Below are positions 31,025-40,901 of a stretch of DNA of 64,000 bases, piece after piece. The position numbers and the translations under genes are program-made. This stretch comes from Chondrus crispus. Its lineage: Eukaryota; Rhodophyta; Florideophyceae; Gigartinales; Gigartinaceae. How positions within the stretch are numbered: the stretch's first letter is position 1; each line of letters starts with the position of its first letter. Location: NCBI RefSeq assembly GCF_000350225.1, contig NW_005179326.1:219957-283956 (forward strand), read 5' to 3'. The notes below the pieces were generated by a model. The model was not told the DNA's origin and did not search any database. It saw nothing but the letters and a program-made list of their open reading frames with translations.

Positions 31025-31403
31025 GCAGACGCGGCCCTGGATACGCCCACCGGCGGGCGGTGGGAGCTGTGCTTGGTGACTGCTATGTAATTTGTGTACA
31101 CACAAACGGCAAAACTGGTTGAGGCTCGACCATGAACAAGGCAAATGTGTAAATACACGAAGCGCATTTTTGGCGGGAGTGAGAGCGACAAAGCAGTATA
31201 GCAGCCTCCCCCAACAAGCGCATCTCTGTCTGCCGCATTCCCGCCTCCAACATCCTCCATCCTCCATCCTCCAGCCCCATCCTCCAGCTCCCATCCTCCA
31301 GCTCTCGCCAGCATCGCGCGCTCTCAGAAAAAACCCCAGTAACATCCTAGCAAGAAAGAACGATATATTTTACAACAACATAAAGCCCCTACCTCTCCTC
31401 TCG

Positions 31404-32050
31404 CTATCCCGACCAACAAGCGTGCCTCGCGCGCAAGCCACACAAAAACGGCACACGGGAGCAGAGTCGAGCCGTTGACGACGACGCGCACGCGTGCGCG
31501 TCGGGCGGGGGTGGGGCCGACGGCGGGAAGGCGGGCGGCTCGCGCGGCACGGGCTCGGGGACGTGGAAGAGGCGCAGAAGCATGCCCTCTATGTGGAACG
31601 GGCCCGCGGCCTCGAGGAAGAAGTGCATTGTGATGGCGGGGACGGCCGTGACGGCGGGGACGGCAACGGGGACGGCGGCGTCCTTGTGGCGGCCGCCGAA
31701 GACGTAGGCGGCGACGGAGCCCTCGGCGACGTCGCGCTCGACGCCGCCGCGGGCGTGGACCTCGGTGAAGCCCTTGCGGAAGTGGACAGGGACGCCCGGG
31801 ACGAAGGCACATGTGGCAAACCACCAGCGGGACACGAGGGAGGCGGCGAGCGAAGAGAGGGTGGCGGCGGAAAGCGCGTGTTGGGTGGGGGCGATGCTGA
31901 AATGACGGCGCGAGAGCGAGGCCCAGATGGCCGGGTCCGCGGCGGCGGCCGCGGTGGTGGTGCACAGCTGGGAGAAGAGGGTGGTTTGGGCGGGGGTCAT
32001 GCGGTGGAGAATGTGGAGGAGGACATTGTGCGGACATTGTGCGGAAGGTG
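31404..32050 (-). pseudogene. F-box-like gene (copy D, broken by 11-bp duplication)
   Basis: Counterpart of the copy C F-box frame. A tandem 11-bp duplication (GGACATTGTGC) at about 32023-32048 lies inside the F-box and shifts the frame between the LP and NVLLHILHRM parts. The downstream frame is intact and nearly identical to C (VSRWWFATCAFVPG). Either a dead copy or one translated from the ATG at 32000, lacking the F-box. Confidence 0.5.
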
Positions 32051-32180
32051 AGGCAGCGCCTGCGATTACTTCTTTGGCGGAGGAGCAACAGCAGCAGCGC
32101 AGATGGGGGAGGCATGTCTGCTCAGGCATGTCCCAGGCGGCTTTCGCGTTTCGTCCGGAGAGCCCCCACGTCCTCACTGA

Positions 32181-32623
32181 CACTGATCACAGCAATTAAC
32201 CTGGGCCAACTTAATTCTGAAGCCCCTTTTTCAGGTCTATAACCATATTTAACATGGTCCGGATTAATTGTGAACCCAGATTAATATATGGTCAAATCAG
32301 ACATGTTTCAGTTTATTTGTGAACCACTGGATTAACCTTGATTTCTAACATTGCTGACAAGTATTCAAGAAACTACGGCTCTACTTCTTGCCCACTGAAA
32401 TGGACACGATGCTTGGATATTATTGTCTGCAGCTCAGAAAAGAACTGCTTCTCCTCCCAAAGACCATATCGAGGCGGCGACATGCGTTCTCGCCCTTTTT
32501 GAACTCTAAAGGCGACTTATCATAAGACTGTTTCCTCCAGGTCAAAACCAATAATAACCTGGTCCAGTTTATTTCTGAACCCAGGTTAATATATAGACCA
32601 AGGTTAATTGCTGTGATCAGGTG
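32181..32623. mobile_element. Small MITE, CACTG-type ends (TSD TGA)
   Basis: 443 bp. Left end CACTGATCACAGCAATTAAC; right end (minus strand) CACCTGATCACAGCAATTAA; flanked by TGA at 32178-32180 and 32624-32626. GGATTAA/GGTTAAT motifs recur inside in both orientations. A 3-bp duplication and CACT-like ends suggest a CACTA/EnSpm-derived MITE, but the interior is too short to prove it. Confidence 0.65.
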
Positions 32624-32627
32624 TGAG

Positions 32628-32709
32628 TAGGAGCAAAACTACTGCTCGTCAGTCAGGGGAGCAACTTGTGCGCTGTCGACATGCGCACACGTTTCAGGAG
32701 CGAAACGGT
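32628..32709 (+). repeat. 80-bp terminal block of units C and D
   Basis: AGTAGGAGCAAAACTACTGC through CAGGAGCGAAACGG is shared almost exactly with 23358-23438. It is the last sequence common to C and D, so it marks the right limit of the duplicated unit. Confidence 0.8.
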
Positions 32710-33212
32710 ACCACTCCAGAAAAGTATTATTTGGTAGAAAGGGCTAATTTGGTGATTCAGTTCTCGTTGCTCTCACTGTACGAAAGCATGCCACTGAGGT
32801 AAGCGCAGTGCGGATAATCGGTGCAGTCATTCATCGCTGGACTCCAGGGAAACGCTCCGGGGCCTGGAGCATTCACTACGTCTACAGTTCCCTGCAATGT
32901 TGCCTCATCGCCTCTCCCCGTCCCGCCAACAAAAATGGCGGGCACAAAACTCCGTTAAAGGCCAAACAGTAGTATTCGATCCACGATCAAACACCTTCTC
33001 GTCCTGTTCACGAGACAGGTCTCCAGTTACGCACAATCCATGTCCCCTCCGATGTCGATTGGAATGCGTCATCAGGCAGCGCGTGCCAAGCAAATGGACA
33101 GACAGGACGCAATGGCCAAAGACCGACGGTAAAGAGCAGTAAATTTACTGAAGTGTGACCAATGGACTATAGGTTTCTTAAACGGTTTGAAAAAGATCGT
33201 ATTCGTAAGTAA

Positions 33213-33836
33213 GTGCTACGAGGAGCCCAACAAAAGCCTTTATCGAGTTGTAGCGCATCCGCAGTACAACGACAGAATGACGAAATTGTCTTCGAAAAGC
33301 TGAAGGAAATTGTCAACAACGAAAAGTCCGCTGCACTTGCCATAAAAGCGGCAGAGATGCTCCTCAAAAGTTATGATAGCGATAAAAAGATCGTCATGAG
33401 TGCAAGTGCTCCCAGGCTACAAGGACCGAAAGCACAGTATCACAGGGGCAGAAAAGAAACGATTCAGCAGGGGACGCCTGCAATGTATCTGACATTTGGC
33501 GATTTTGTTGCACGCAGGAAGCAGGAAAAACTTGAGGAAGATCGGCTACAGCGACAAAAGGCGGAGGAGAAGGCTAACCGGCACAGAGAAAGAGAACTGC
33601 AGTAGGAACAGAAGTCAGAAGCGAAAAAGCTGAGGGAACAAAAAAGGTTGGAACGAATGAAAAGTGGCAAGGCCTTAAAGCCTGTCAACTCAACCAAGAA
33701 GCGGGCACGATCAACTCCGGTCCCAACGGCGCACGAAGACCCCTCCCCAATGTGTTTCAACTCCTCATCATTCCCCATCAATGTTGCCGCGTCTGCGTTA
33801 CTTGGTCTCTCTGGTGCCAGTGAAATTACCAAATAG
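33213..33836 (+). pseudogene. Charged coiled-coil ORF interrupted by one TAG
   Basis: Two open stretches in the same frame, 33213-33602 and 33606-33836, separated only by TAG 33603-33605. The protein is rich in Lys/Glu/Arg with a long helical stretch (FVARRKQEKLEEDRLQRQKA) and a basic tail (STKKRARS). The layout, helical charged C-terminus, recalls the tails of pogo-type transposases, but no catalytic domain is present and the family is not recognised. The single stop could be one CAG-to-TAG change. Confidence 0.4.
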
Positions 33837-33994
33837 ACCTTTTTCCAAAAAGCTGCGTATTGCCGCACCAATAAAAGAAAATTCGGGGTTTCTCTGATTC
33901 AGTAAGGCTACAGATTCTGTATCTCCTCCCAGTTGGTTAGCAAACGCGGAGCATCCATCACCACCAGTCTGACCTCATTTGGGCAAGTGGAAGT

Positions 33995-36262
33995 AGTTTT
34001 TAAGTTAATTTAAAAGGGAGATTTTGCGTTTAGTGGGGCGATCGTGGTCTTTTTGTGGCAAAAAGGGGGTGAAATCGCTTTTCTCGTAGTGTTGAGGGGG
34101 TGACGAGGTCAAATTTGCTGAGGCACCCATCCGATTGAGAAATATTTTTAGGGATTGTATGGGTGACATCATCTTCAACATGGGGGTGACATAAAATAAT
34201 TTGGTTGTTCGTGAGGGCCGACAGAATCTGAACAAAGTGGACAGTGCTATAAATTGTACTAAATGACAGGCGAAATCGGATACTAAGGCGTTACTAAAAG
34301 AGCGGCTACTAGGCTACTCTGCAGTATCCCCATACAGCTGTTTCAGAGAGCAGTCCTTCACTGTGTGATCTGCCATCCGAGACAAAGTCCAGGAGTACAC
34401 ACGCTTCTTCTTCGCAGCAGGGCCATCATCCTAGACGACAATCCCCCGCTCTCTCCTTTACCGAAACCATCCCCACGACCATCCTCCACCATATTCCCAA
34501 CCCCTTCCAAGTTACCCTTTCCGACGGTATGCCGTATTGTGTTACCGCCGCATCCTCCCCTACCGCAAGTCCTTGTCCGACGTAACGTCTTCTTCGGAAT
34601 CAATTTCCAAGCACCCGGCCACCTCTCTGTCTTTCTCTAAATTCCTTCCTGCCTCACTCTCAAGATCATCTCCTCCATCTTCAAATTGTACTCCGTCGAT
34701 GCATTCTTCCATTCTCTCCACGTTTGCGAACACCCCTGAATTTTCGCCATCCTTGCTGACATTTTCCTCGTCCATTTTGTCCGCGCTGCTCTCGCGAGAA
34801 GGATCGTCTGCTGTGCTGCAAAATCGGGAGAAAAGACGACGGGATGGTGGTGGAGTTATACATTTCTCCACCTCGTCCACATCACCGTTACGTTCACCGT
34901 TGGACATACTATCTTCATCCTCTCCATCCTTGTCAGTACCATCATTTTCAAGCACCGCTCGCAAGTGAGAAGCTATTTTTCTCTCTTTTTTCTCCCTTTT
35001 CTCTCTGTCCATTCCTTCTGCAGCTGCGCAGCCCTTGCTCTTTCTTCTCTCTCGTTTTGCAGTTGGGCGGCCCTAGCTGCCTCTTCGCTCTCTTTGCAAT
35101 TGCTTCCAGGCTCTCGCCTGCCTCTCCAGTACAGCGTCTTCCTCGCTGTCGCTGCAAACGTTTGACGCGCCCTTCGAAGCCTTGTCGTGCTCTTCATTGT
35201 TCGAGCATTCTCTTTGGCGTTGAGTCTCCCTGACATTGTCTTGTTTCTCTTGCGCAGCGCGTTCCATTTTGTCGAGAGAGAGCTCTCTTTCGGAAGAGGT
35301 TTTGCTAAACGCGATGAATGCCGGCAGTAACACGACCTTACCACACTGAATACCCTCATCGATTTCTATGTACCGAAATTCGCTCTCCGCCTGCTTCATG
35401 GAACGCGTGAGTACTTTCATACGCCTGTCCGCACAGCGTGGTTGACCTGCCCGCACTTTGTCGGGGTGGACGAGAACGGCAAGACGCTTGTACTGTTTCT
35501 TCATTTCACGCAATGTTGCGTTGCGCACAGATACGCAAAAAACGTCCATGAGGGGTGTCACACCTTCTTCCACAGTGGCAAGGTGACGGATACCCTGGGC
35601 CATGGTCTGAGGCAATAAGCGGATTTTGAAAAGTCGAAACGTGCTCCTGCCGCTTTGTGCAGCGCATTGGTACATTTAACTCCCCCTTCGCTGGACACGG
35701 AGTAACCTAACAAACGTGATGCTGTGGCGTATTGTGGAGGTTGAGACAGTCGATAAGGAGGCCACATCGGCGTGGCCGATCACGAGATTAATTGTCCCTA
35801 CAGTATCCGTATTCTATAAATGTTGAGTTTAAAAGCTCGATTACTTGCCATTTTGGATTACTACACGGGCGAAGAATTCCAATTGTGTTGTTTGGGACGG
35901 GTGACCAAAGGCGACATTTCAGTGGTCGGGTCTAACATACTACTGATATTCTTCCCTTCGCCCCCCTTATGCAACAAATTCGCGCAGTTCAACCCCTCAG
36001 CACTACAAGAAAAGCCATTTCACCCCCTTTTTGCCACAAAAAAGACCACGATCGCCCCACTAAACGCAGCATTAACTCAATTTAAAAAAGATGTTCCCAA
36101 ATTATACTTTCCTAGAGTGGTACCTTTTATAATTAATTTTTTGATATCTGTCCGAAATTTCCCTTTTGTGGAAGGTACTACACAATGTAGCACATTTCTA
36201 GATTTTGAGAAATGTGTCATGAAAATGTGTACAGCGAAAAAAAGAGTTTCAGGAAGCCTCCA
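33995..36262 (-). mobile_element. Element with about 90-bp inverted repeats, GGGTGAC motifs and a J-domain gene
   Basis: The left inverted repeat, about 34025-34115 (GCGTTTAGTGGGGCGATCGT...AAAAAGGGGGTGAAAT), pairs with 35985-36072 on the other strand with few mismatches. Motifs GGGTGAC/GGGCGA are repeated near both ends, pointing inwards. The right side extends about 190 bp further out (to 36262) and matches the right end of the element at 23440-24454; the left outer part is missing. One minus-strand gene with a J-domain fills the interior. No transposase is seen. Confidence 0.55.
34560..35767 (-). pseudogene. J-domain (DnaJ-like) protein gene in a transposon, frameshifted
   Basis: Reads from ATG 35767 (MWPPYRLSQPPQYATASRLL), then after a frame break 35675-35073 with LREMKKQYKRLAVLVHPDKV. 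This is the helix II plus HPD loop of a J-domain, preceded by MDVFCVSVRNAT (helix I) and followed by a helix. Downstream frames give a coiled coil with repeats of RAAQLQxExxER and then a very acidic tail (34560-35012). J-domain proteins stimulate the ATPase of Hsp70 partners through HPD. At least three frame changes separate the parts, so this copy is decayed or has introns. The HPD residues are intact. Confidence 0.6.
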
Positions 36263-36287
36263 ATGGAGGCTTCCTGAAACTCTTTTT
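36239..36287. repeat. Perfect 24-bp palindrome at the edge of unit E
   Basis: AAAAAGAGTTTCAGGAAGCC and four more bases at 36239-36262 are followed by one base and then the exact reverse complement at 36264-36287. Copy D's flank (24430-24454 region) has only the left arm. It marks the junction of the J-domain element and unit E. Confidence 0.95.
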
Positions 36288-36479
36288 GAATCAACACAGA
36301 ACTCTTCATGCTCTGAAAGAGATTCAAAATTTACGCAACCGTCTGTACCACGAGGCTCATTTAGTCCATGCTTGACTTGTCCTACTTCAAATGGTGCGGT
36401 CTAGTGCGGTCTGGTACATGCTTGACCTTAAAGTCTTCAACGGAAAATATCCCAAGGACGACAACTCGAACACGCAAGA

Positions 36480-37901
36480 TTGCTTCTAGGATTGAAAGAG
36501 ATGGCACTCCGCAGCGAACAGCCTATCTACGAGTCGTCCAGAGCACGTTGTGAAAGGGATTTAGTCAATGAGGTGCAGCTTCTTACCTTTGATGTGACTC
36601 ATCGATACGTTTTGCTTGTGGCAAGTGGTCCTGATGAATGGAGGCTTCCGGGATTTATTTCTTCCGACGTAAGTGACAGCTCGATAGTGAAGGTGCGCAG
36701 CGCTGCCAAGACGGTCATTGGTATCGAATTTCCGCTCATTATTCTTCGACATTGTTACTCTGAGGAGTTGTCCGTTGAAAGGGACGATCTTTCAGCTAGT
36801 ATGGTCCGCGCTATTCTTGTTGCTCAGTGCCATGAGAAATCTCAACGAGTACCTCCTGGATGCAGTTGGGTGGCCATCACCAATGATCACAGAGCGGGTG
36901 TCGTCCATGTGTCGCACTCAGAGAAAGGAGCGGAGCAAGCCATTCGGCGAGAACTGGAACAGACCATAGCCAACGTTTCGCCGCCTAGACGAGTGCCTTG
37001 GGCGTCTATGGGATGGTATCCTGAAACGCTTCGAAAGGTGCGCGAAATATTGCATGGACACAATCTGCATGTGATGGGTGAATTGGTTCAGATCCGTGCG
37101 TCATCCAGAGGAGCCGTGCTAAGGATCAAGACGAATGAGAGCGATTACTACTTAAAATGCAGTACATCCACGTCCAACGATGCTGGAGTCACGTCAATAA
37201 TGTCTCGCGTTGCTCCAGATCTTGTCGCCAAGCCGTTGTTCGCAGATGTGGAACGTCGTCAAATGATCCTTGTGGACCATGGTGACGAGACTGGCTTCTG
37301 TGGATTGGATGGTGAAGGACGGAAGCAGTTCGTAAGAGATCTGGCGCGTCTGCACCGCGCAAGCGCAAAAGTGTTGCCCGGTTTGTTGAAGGCCGGTCTA
37401 CCATGTTATTCACCGCTATGGATGCGTGAGAACTTGAACTCACTTTTTCAGTGTAAGGAGCTTTTGTCCGTGCTAGAAACGGAACAAAGACAGAAGCTGT
37501 CGAGCATCAAGGTGAAGCTGCAAGATGTTCTGACGGAACTTGTTGATTGGGAAATGCCTAATTGTTTGATACACAATGACACAAGCGACGGGAACCTAAT
37601 CAGGAAGAACGCCGATGAGGGTCCGGGGGTCCGGTTTTTCGACTTTGACAGCTCTTTTGCGGGCCATCCTTTGTTTGATGTTGACTGGTGCAACCGGGAA
37701 ACCCTAGAAGTCTATGCACAGGAAATGGACATAGCTGACATTGACGGATTGTATAGGTTGAAGAGGAAAGTATTCTTCAATCTTGGGTGGCTCGTGCAAG
37801 CATATAGATACTTGGATATGGCTAGGGAAGCGGAAGACGGTGCTCCCCGGGAAGATGCCCTTCACTGGCTAGGGGGCAGTTTTCGTCGCTTGCTGCGGTG
37901 A
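36480..37901 (+). CDS. APH-fold phosphotransferase (copy E, start region frameshifted)
   Basis: 473 codons open; the first in-frame ATG is 36501. The original ATG (36418-36420) is out of frame through the same 1-bp loss as in copy D. HNDTSDGN and FFDFD are intact. It carries private changes (QRQKLSSIKV, RLKRKVFF) and lacks the RESDG segment like B. Its C-terminus is SFRRLLR like B. Probably the oldest of the tandem copies. Confidence 0.6.
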   Translation: MLLGLKEMALRSEQPIYESSRARCERDLVNEVQLLTFDVTHRYVLLVASGPDEWRLPGFISSDVSDSSIVKVRSAAKTVIGIEFPLIILRHCYSEELSVERDDLSASMVRAILVAQCHEKSQRVPPGCSWVAITNDHRAGVVHVSHSEKGAEQAIRRELEQTIANVSPPRRVPWASMGWYPETLRKVREILHGHNLHVMGELVQIRASSRGAVLRIKTNESDYYLKCSTSTSNDAGVTSIMSRVAPDLVAKPLFADVERRQMILVDHGDETGFCGLDGEGRKQFVRDLARLHRASAKVLPGLLKAGLPCYSPLWMRENLNSLFQCKELLSVLETEQRQKLSSIKVKLQDVLTELVDWEMPNCLIHNDTSDGNLIRKNADEGPGVRFFDFDSSFAGHPLFDVDWCNRETLEVYAQEMDIADIDGLYRLKRKVFFNLGWLVQAYRYLDMAREAEDGAPREDALHWLGGSFRRLLR

Positions 37902-38121
37902 CCGAAGAAGGAAATGGTGACGACATATTTTTGGGCTGAGTTAACGTGTACGACGGTGCAGGCTGGGACGAGGCGCTCTGCAGGTGGCATCAGCTGTATG
38001 CGCTTCGTAAGGAGTCGGAAGGAAAGTATGAAAGTTTTGGCGGGAGCATCATCGTCAGGACGACAGTAAAGGAGCCATGAAAATCTTCAGTTCGTGCTTG
38101 CATGTATCACCCGGCTTCATG

Positions 38122-38403
38122 AAACGCCGGTCCATCTTTGACAACGAGGCGTACGCACACTGCACTGCGGTTGCCGCATTCGTACCAGACGGAGCACAAG
38201 TAAAACTCGCGTACAGGGGGAGCAGTGTTGGCATGAGTGCGGACGGAAGACATGTGATGTCTGCACCCTGGGACGAGACTATGAGTGTGTGGGACGTGGA
38301 TAGAGGGATCACACTTCGTAGCGGGTGGGCAGAGGGCTGGCAAGACATCACGGATCGAATTATGTGGACCGCAGACATGGGCACTGTCTCATATACAGGA
38401 TAA
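38122..38403 (+). CDS. Short WD40-like ORF (copy E)
   Basis: Same frame as the other copies from ATG 38122, with a 15-bp in-frame change that removes GGGSLTG and leaves VK. The WD40-like core is DGRHVMSAPWDETMSVWD, actually a better WD match than in A, C or D because WD...SVWD is closer to the consensus. Stop at the same position. Confidence 0.45.
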   Translation, partial: KRRSIFDNEAYAHCTAVAAFVPDGAQVKLAYRGSSVGMSADGRHVMSAPWDETMSVWDVDRGITLRSGWAEGWQDITDRIMWTADMGTVSYTG

Positions 38404-38640
38404 ACATCGCATATAACTCTACGCAAGGGAAGAGTTGCGTGAAAGCGAGAGGACGAGTTCTGAGGCTGTCCTGGGTCAATTGGATACTACAGTAGACTCA
38501 CTGATATGGCGCGATCATGCAGTTGTAGTTACAGTGGTGGGTAATGTGATTGTTTCTATGAAGATAGTGGTCTAAATTGCGAAAAGACATCAAAGGCATG
38601 TCGAAGAATGCTCGCGTCGAGACAGAAGTATCAGGAATAT

Positions 38641-39545
38641 ACAAGTGGGCTCCGTGGCGCGCGTTGCGCGCCGCAAGTGGGGAGGAATGCGAAAGGGTCT
38701 GAATGTAATAAGGTTTTTGAAATGACAGTTTCAATATAAAAAATGGAATAGAGTAGAAAAGTGGGAAGTCATGCAAAAGGGATTTGATTTAATAAAGGGG
38801 AGTGGTAAAAGCACGGGGTGGTTGAAAAAAACGTAAAGTAGCTTTATTTAAACTCTATCGGTAAAGTCCCTCTACGAAAGGACTTCAGGGAACACTACGT
38901 TGCGGGTAGTTTCATCTGCTTCCGATGTCAAAACAATGACGTTGCCAGGATGTGTGGTCCTGGACAGGGCAACATATAGTTGACCGTGAGAGAAGCAGCG
39001 GTTTCTAAGATCGAGTCCCAGGAGTCCTCCAAAAGACTGTCCCTGTGCTTTGTTTGTAGTCATGGCAAAGCAAGTGCGAATGGGAAATTGGGTGCTTGCA
39101 AATCCTGGGACAGGAAAGTTGTCGTCTCCGGGTCTGCAGGGCATGCGAGGCAGGCAGAGTGGCTTTCCCTGATGACTTCCAGTAGCTACGTGGAGACAAA
39201 GCAAGGTGTTGGACATTCTATCTACTATGTATCTAGCGCCGTTGGCATGTCCATTGTTAGAGTCGAGGTTACGAAGAATCATGACAACAAACCCCTTCTT
39301 TAACCTTAGTTGATGGTCGGGTGGAGACGAACCTGCAGTCAATGTATTCAATAGTTCTACTGGATACCTGCGGGCGTTTCGATCCTCGTTCTCCACCTTT
39401 TCGGTGCTCAATAACGTGCGATACGCACCCGAAATCATGTTTCCAACAATCTCATTGATTTCCAGCAGAGCACTGTTCTTGGTTACTAGAATGACTCTAG
39501 AAATAATCCAATCCATTTCAGAGTGCCGTGTCGCAATTCCGTCAA
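38641..39545 (-). pseudogene. Helitron Rep/helicase, C-terminal end
   Basis: Frame 38872-39516 encodes the last about 214 residues of a PIF1-like Helitron helicase: NSALLEINEIV, PPDHQLRLKKGFVVMILRNL, the motif V region TTNKAQGQSF and motif VI QLYVALSRTT. In-frame sequence continues to about 39545, then homology is lost. Helitrons transpose by rolling-circle replication; here the Rep nuclease and the first helicase motifs are gone. Downstream, GGCGCGC-loop-GCGCGCC (38656-38672) is a hairpin of the sort found a few bases inside Helitron 3' ends; the sequence after it is GAGCCCACTTG, not the classical CTRR. Confidence 0.8.
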
Positions 39546-40277
39546 ATATGGAACGACAGAGGTCTCACTACAAGGTACATTATGGCTATTGGTGGTAAAT
39601 TTGACCTCCGGAGGAGATACAAATTTGGGTCTGATTTTCTTTGAAAATGGAGGTCCGACATTTTTGATTTCTGACCGCGGCAGGTGGTCCCGCTCGCCAA
39701 TGGGATACTTCCGATACTGGGATTGGATCAATCTGTGTTTTCAGCATTTAGAGGTCTCAGCTCAGTTTCTCCCGCAGGTTATATCGACCATCTGTGGAGG
39801 TAAATCTGATCCTAGGTTTGGAATGCGTCCCCAGTGGTCTTATGATGAACACGCCGGTGGTTAAATTGACAACCCACATCTGTGTTTCAGAATATGTTTT
39901 GTACTGTTTCACTGCATTACTGTCGTTGGTTGGTTTCAGATCCGTCGATATGGCAACCTTTACGTCTTGGGGTTGTTTTCAAATATGTAAATGTGGGATT
40001 TGTTACAAAATCCATCCGTTTTGCTACTACTTCCACTACTTCATGTTATTCTTTTGTACAACCCTGTGCTGTTTTCGCAGTATGCTACTCATACCCCCAT
40101 GCGGGTATTTGGATATCCAATTCTCGTTGTAGTTGAAACCAGTATAGAAATTATACCCTTGGACGGGTAGAATATTTCTGTGACACAGCTGCACCTCGGT
40201 AGACCTCACTCGTGGATGAGAACGATTCTCATTCCTCTCAGTCTGATTGCGTTGAATGCGCATAGATATTCCTTGCG
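39546..40277. other. No supported gene
   Basis: AT-rich sequence with repeated GTAAAT(T/C)TGA(C/T)C motifs and an inverted GAGAACGATTCTC near 40219. No domain in any open frame. Confidence 0.4.
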
Positions 40278-40784
40278 ATGATGCTGTCAGCATCACTCAG
40301 TAGTGATGACATCCGTAAGCAGCAGCAAGGAAGTATTGGAATCGGAATAGTACGCGACATAGTTGCATCACCTGAGCGGAAGTTGCTCTCAAGTCAAACA
40401 TCCGTGCTCAAAGAAATTTCCACGGCTCTGGAGTCGTTGGAAAACAATATCAAGGACGTTTACGCCAGGCTGGATAATGTGTCCCAGCTGACCACCGCAG
40501 TTCTCTTCTCCTCACCTCTCGTAAGCTCTAAGAGTTGCAGCTTAGATGCTGCTGCGCAATCAATCACCGTAGAGGCATTTTTCGGCCACGACTTCATGCG
40601 CAAAATCTCCGTGGCAAACTTCCTGGTATTCTTCATCCGTCTCATTCGAACTAGCTTTACGGTTCGTGGTCGGGCCGCTCCCCAGGAGCGCAGTCACGTG
40701 CCTGAACCCAAAACAGGATTCTTCGAACATGCCCTCTCCAGACCGACCAAACGTCCGTCGAGAACGAAGGCAAGGATATCATGA
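40278..40784 (+). CDS. Unrecognised 168-residue ORF
   Basis: Open frame from ATG 40278. Residues 40-75 look like a coiled coil (LKEISTALESLENNIKDVYA). An overlapping frame (40666-40901) holds a nuclear-localisation-like KKRRVV and ends at the chromovirus LTR insertion at 40902. The true gene may switch frame near 40670 and be cut by the LTR. Family unknown; could belong to a transposon. Confidence 0.25.
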   Translation: MMLSASLSSDDIRKQQQGSIGIGIVRDIVASPERKLLSSQTSVLKEISTALESLENNIKDVYARLDNVSQLTTAVLFSSPLVSSKSCSLDAAAQSITVEAFFGHDFMRKISVANFLVFFIRLIRTSFTVRGRAAPQERSHVPEPKTGFFEHALSRPTKRPSRTKARIS

Positions 40785-40901
40785 GTTTTCTGCTTCGCAA
40801 GGCAGTGCGAATACACACCCATTGGGTCCTGCTCAGAAGAAGCGCAGAGTGGTACCATACACACCGCAAGGGCTTATGGATCCGATTAAGATCATTCGAG
40901 T

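Larger units (their letters stand above)
24455..32709 (+). repeat. Repeat unit copy D (contains piggyBac element)
   Basis: Unit D starts near ATCAAAACAGAACTCTTC (24455). It is split upstream of the gene by the piggyBac-type element 24566-27401, resumes at 27402, and ends with the 80-bp block 32628-32709 shared with copy C. A small MITE sits at 32181-32623. Order of genes is the same as in C. Confidence 0.85.
36288..38530 (+). repeat. Repeat unit copy E (truncated)
   Basis: Starts at GAATCAACACAGAACTC and follows the unit through the kinase and WD40-like ORF; leaves it near 38520-38530, inside the conserved spacer. Upstream of the gene it shows the empty piggyBac site. It is the most diverged of the long copies. 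Confidence 0.85.
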
